This document shows, piece by piece, positions 60,702 through 64,000 of a DNA stretch of 64,000 nucleotides. How positions within the stretch are numbered: position 1 is the stretch's first letter; every line of letters starts with the position of its first letter. Position numbers and translations under genes: made by a program. The notes below the pieces were generated by a model, which was not told the origin of the DNA, ran no database searches, and was given only the letters and a program-made list of their open reading frames with translations. Origin of the DNA: Cryptomeria japonica (lineage: Eukaryota > Streptophyta > Pinopsida > Cupressales > Cupressaceae); assembly GCF_030272615.1 (NCBI RefSeq), contig NW_026728917.1:62001-126000 (forward strand), read 5' to 3'.

Positions 60702-60719
60702 AAAAAAAAGTTCTTGAGA

Positions 60720-62910
60720 GTTTCAAGTTCTCCACAAAAATGGACCCTAGGGGTTAATAATTCATAGATGAAAGATGTGAGAGATAAATGGAAGACCTTG
60801 ATAAATAAATTACTAAGCAAAAATATCAATCTTGGACTCAAGAATAGTTGATCAAACAACCTCAAATAATGTACTAGGAAACATAATCAATCTTGAACTC
60901 AAGAATAGCTAAAGAAATCTACTTTAAAATCCACACTGCAAGTGTACATAGAGAATTAGAGGCACCAATAAAAATTTAATTAGGCTACCATGAGAAGATG
61001 GGCCATAAGAAAAAAAGAAAAAATTTTAGGGCAGGGAATTATAAAATTTTGGTGTTGGAAATGGTATACTATTGAAATATTAGAAGTTTTGTTTGGTTAT
61101 AATTACTCCTATAAAAATAGATTTAGATGTGCTATTGGGAGCATATAATGGCTCGAATTAAAAAAAATTAAATTTATCAGATCTTAAAATCTAATTTTTA
61201 ATATTTTTATATACATGTATATGTACAAAAGGAAAATAAACCTTTTCAAATTTTGATCTAGGCTATTCAAATCTAATGGTACAAATTAATCTAGATTAGT
61301 AAACAATAGTTGTGTTCTAGTGTCAATTTAGAATAGAAAAATAAGCATCAAAAGAAACATGATGGATAATGATACTTAGTTTTATAATTAATGTGATGGA
61401 ATAAATTTAATTTAAAACTAGCTTTGATGATTTTATATAAAAAATTAAATACTTTCTTTGTGTCTTGTATCTATTATTGTGGGTTTAGACACAAATTTTC
61501 TTAGTAAAATTTATTACCCAATGCTATTACAATGAACCTCTTAAAATATATTATCAAATCACAAAGTACAGAAATAATTGCACAAAATTGAGACAAAACA
61601 TATATTAATATATTGAATTAAGAAAATTTTCAATGTAGAACATCATTGGTCTCTTTGAGGGGGCAATATCATGAGTTCATGCTTGCAACAATAAAATTCA
61701 TAAATGACTATAGTAGTATACATACGCTCTACATGTACTAATTTTACCTAATACGTGGTTATTATTTTCAAACATGTGAGATTAACTAACATAGGAAAAG
61801 AGATGATTTACAAAGCGTATATATCCAATTCTTTCCTTATGTATACCTCAATGCAAAAGTAATTATTTAATAAAATAGTTAGGACTATGGTTCCTTATAT
61901 GCCCTCACTCTTAAACGAGGATTTATTATCAAATCTTGAGATGAGAATTTTTTTGTTGCCTTTCGAAGAGTGATTAGACCACATTACATATTTGTGTTGC
62001 ATAGCATGCTACTAGAAGAGAACTTAAATTATAATGTAGATTTGTATTTGGTATGAATGACAATCAAGTATACATTCTGGTGCCAAGAGCATAAATCCCT
62101 TCATATCAAACATAGGTAATGTACCAACTAAGCGTGAATACACTAGAAAATATTCATCTTAAAAACAAAAATGGATTACTCCCTTCATATCAAACATAGG
62201 TAATGTACCAACTAAGCGTGAATACACTAGAAAATATTCATCTTAAAAAAAAAAATGGATTACTAGGTGGAACTTGGAGGAAAGAGAAAGCTCCAATTTG
62301 TATGCCATAGATTTAATATTTTTGTAAAAAAATGTAGGTCCCATGAATCATTTGTGCTCGTTTTTATTTAATCTTCAACTTTAGGGAAGATTATTTATAT
62401 ACAGTTAGATGCAAAAAGGACCATTTCATCAATGTCAAAATTTTATTTGGAGTAATCTTGATTGTTTTTTACTTCATATGTAAATATATGTGATCTAAAA
62501 ATAATCCTTAAGGGTTTATATAATTGTGTCATGTGTGTGAAGGGTGGAATCCATGACTTGTACTTCGGAACTACTTGGTATATATATTTGGATAGATAGG
62601 GGATATTGTCCATTCATAGCTTGGTTATGGTGTTGAAAATTATATTATAAAACCATTCTACACGTGGTAACTGTTTTGTCTAACATTGTTTATTATACAC
62701 AAAGAAATCAAAATGGGTCTTCAAGAACTTATCAATAAATTTTGATTGGTCATCTAATTATGAATGATGTGCACACCACATCTTGAGATATGTACTATTG
62801 TTATAGATGTGTTGGACACATTGACTAATGAGAGTTTAATAATATAAAATATAAAATTAATAATTAATTGTGGTGCATCTTGGAATATTCGACATCATAA
62901 TGGGTTAAAT
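60720..62910. other. AT-rich stretch with no gene recognised (copy C)
   Basis: Counterpart of 2900-5090. It contains the one difference noticed as private to copy C, T at 61554. Confidence 0.6.
62097..62264 (+). repeat. 84-bp tandem duplication (copy C)
   Basis: Units 62097-62180 and 62181-62264. Confidence 0.93.
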
Positions 62911-62914
62911 ATTA

Positions 62915-63564
62915 ATTCTAGCAAGACCCATCAATGCAGTGGCATCCACAAATTGGAGATAAGCATATGGATGAAGGCGATCACCCCAATTCCAACCCTA
63001 AATTAAACCTTGCCGAACACAAGACTTGATAAATTTACCGAGACCCTCTACCATGAGAGTGAATAAGAATTGGGAAAGAGGTTCCCCTTGTCGAAGACCT
63101 CTGCATGCACCAAATAAATCCATGGGCTCACTGTTAATAAGGGCTGCAAATGAAGCCATTCAATTTTGAAGCCAAAGGCAATAAGCACTTTATAAAGGAA
63201 TTTTCATTTGACTCTAACATAAGCTTTGGCTATATCCAATTTAATAAACATAGCCTTCTCCTTAGATATCTCCATAGAATGAATGGCTTCTGATGCTATA
63301 AAAATCTCATCCAAAATTTGCCTTCCAACCCCAAAACCATGTTGCTCTTCTGAAATAAGTTTATTGAGCCATGACTTGAGCCTTTCAACAATCAGTTTAG
63401 TGATTGTTTTATGAACCACGTTACAAAAGGCTATAGGATCGAAAGAACTCAGAGAATTTTCTCCCTCCTTCTAAGGTATGAGAGCAAGGAAAGTAGCGTT
63501 CATATCCCTGAGCTTCTGTTTATTTATATAAGACTCCCACACCACCTTCAAAATATCCAACTTA
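62915..63564 (-). pseudogene. LINE reverse transcriptase, C-terminal part (copy C)
   Basis: Counterpart of 5095-5744; the VGRQILDEIF frame is at 63204-63419. Confidence 0.85.
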
Positions 63565-63569
63565 ATTAT

Positions 63570-64000
63570 TGGAAGGAAGTGAAGTAGTGAAACAACTTCT
63601 TACACTAACCTTGAGAGGAGTATAATGCAAAAAATTTTACAGATCCTTATAGCAGTTACAGAAACTTAACACAAATAAACAAAATATCATGCATACCACA
63701 ACTCACCAACACAATCATTTACATGGGAAAACCCGTTCAGGAGAAAAACCCCACACTCCAAAAGTAGCTCAATAAATTATTCAACAATCAATAACAGATT
63801 ACAATATACTTGCAGAGAAATCTCTTCAGAAGAGAACTACTAATCAAAGACTCAGAGGTAACACAATAGCCGTAAGACTCTTACACACAACCTCTATCTC
63901 ACACACCTCATATATAGGAGATACAATATAAGAAAGCATCAAACGGAATTACAAAACCATGGGCTAAAACCACCCAATAAACTAGAGCAGAGGTTATCCC
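63570..64000 (-). mobile_element. Copia 3' LTR, cut by window end (copy C)
   Basis: Counterpart of 5750-6180; the target-site copy ATTAT is at 63565-63569. Base 63634 is A, as in copy A. Confidence 0.85.

Larger units (their letters stand above)
57821..64000. repeat. 28.9-kb tandem repeat unit, copy C (partial)
   Basis: First 6180 bases of a third copy, cut by the end of the window inside the Copia LTR. It matches copy A at 63634 (A, not the T of copy B). It has one difference of its own, T at 61554 where copies A (3734) and B (32645) have G. The ankyrin gene of this copy, if present, lies outside the window. Confidence 0.95.

Noticed and set aside
1-64000. Chloroplast or mitochondrial insert, tRNA or rRNA genes
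   Set aside because: No stretch with organelle gene content, and no tRNA-like or rRNA-like sequence was recognised by eye.

Overview
This window is nuclear DNA from a large, repeat-rich plant genome. A gymnosperm, probably a conifer, is my best guess, but that is inferred from style only. The support is AT-rich sequence full of broken Copia, Gypsy and LINE elements, plant-type introns, an ankyrin/PGG membrane-protein gene and a plant mobile domain (PMD) relic. There are no bacterial operons, tRNA or rRNA genes, or CRISPR arrays.

The dominant feature is a direct tandem repeat of about 28.9 kb that fills the whole window: copy A 1-28911, copy B 28912-57820, and copy C 57821-64000 (first 6180 bases only). 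Add 28911 to a copy A coordinate to reach copy B, and 57820 to reach copy C. The copies are almost identical. Reading by eye I found four single-base differences, one 2-base indel and a GA microsatellite of different length. No unique flanking sequence is visible. The array could be a very recent segmental duplication, a concatemer of a circular molecule, or an assembly artefact.

Layout of one unit in copy A coordinates: (1) 1-2900, Gypsy-like LTR debris and degenerate short repeats; (2) 2900-5090, AT-rich sequence with an 84-bp tandem duplication; (3) 5095-9530 (-), a LINE reverse-transcriptase relic split by a Copia element (5750-9194) that still has a 5-bp target duplication; (4) 9594-10750, decayed first-exon starts of the ankyrin gene family; (5) 10750-13240, AT-rich DNA with a diverged direct duplication; (6) 13522-16181 (-), the one gene that looks intact, a three-exon ankyrin-repeat PGG membrane protein of 659 residues; (7) 16906-18339 (-), a Gypsy-type LTR; (8) 19431-21410 (+), a PMD reading frame with sixteen internal stops but no frameshift; (9) 21411-22368, ATG-rich spacer; (10) 22369-25446 (+), a Gypsy LTR plus a broken gag-protease frame; (11) 25507-26478 (-), a cysteine/histidine-rich gene fragment with one in-frame stop; (12) 26677-26806, a strong foldback; (13) 27739-28007, a 135-bp tandem duplication; (14) a GA microsatellite at the end of the unit.

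Only the ankyrin/PGG gene looks able to make a full protein, and it is present complete in copies A and B with the same predicted translation. Its relatives in plants include the ACD6-like membrane proteins linked to defence and cell death. If the array is real, its main coding effect is to multiply this gene. Everything else is transposon-derived or broken.
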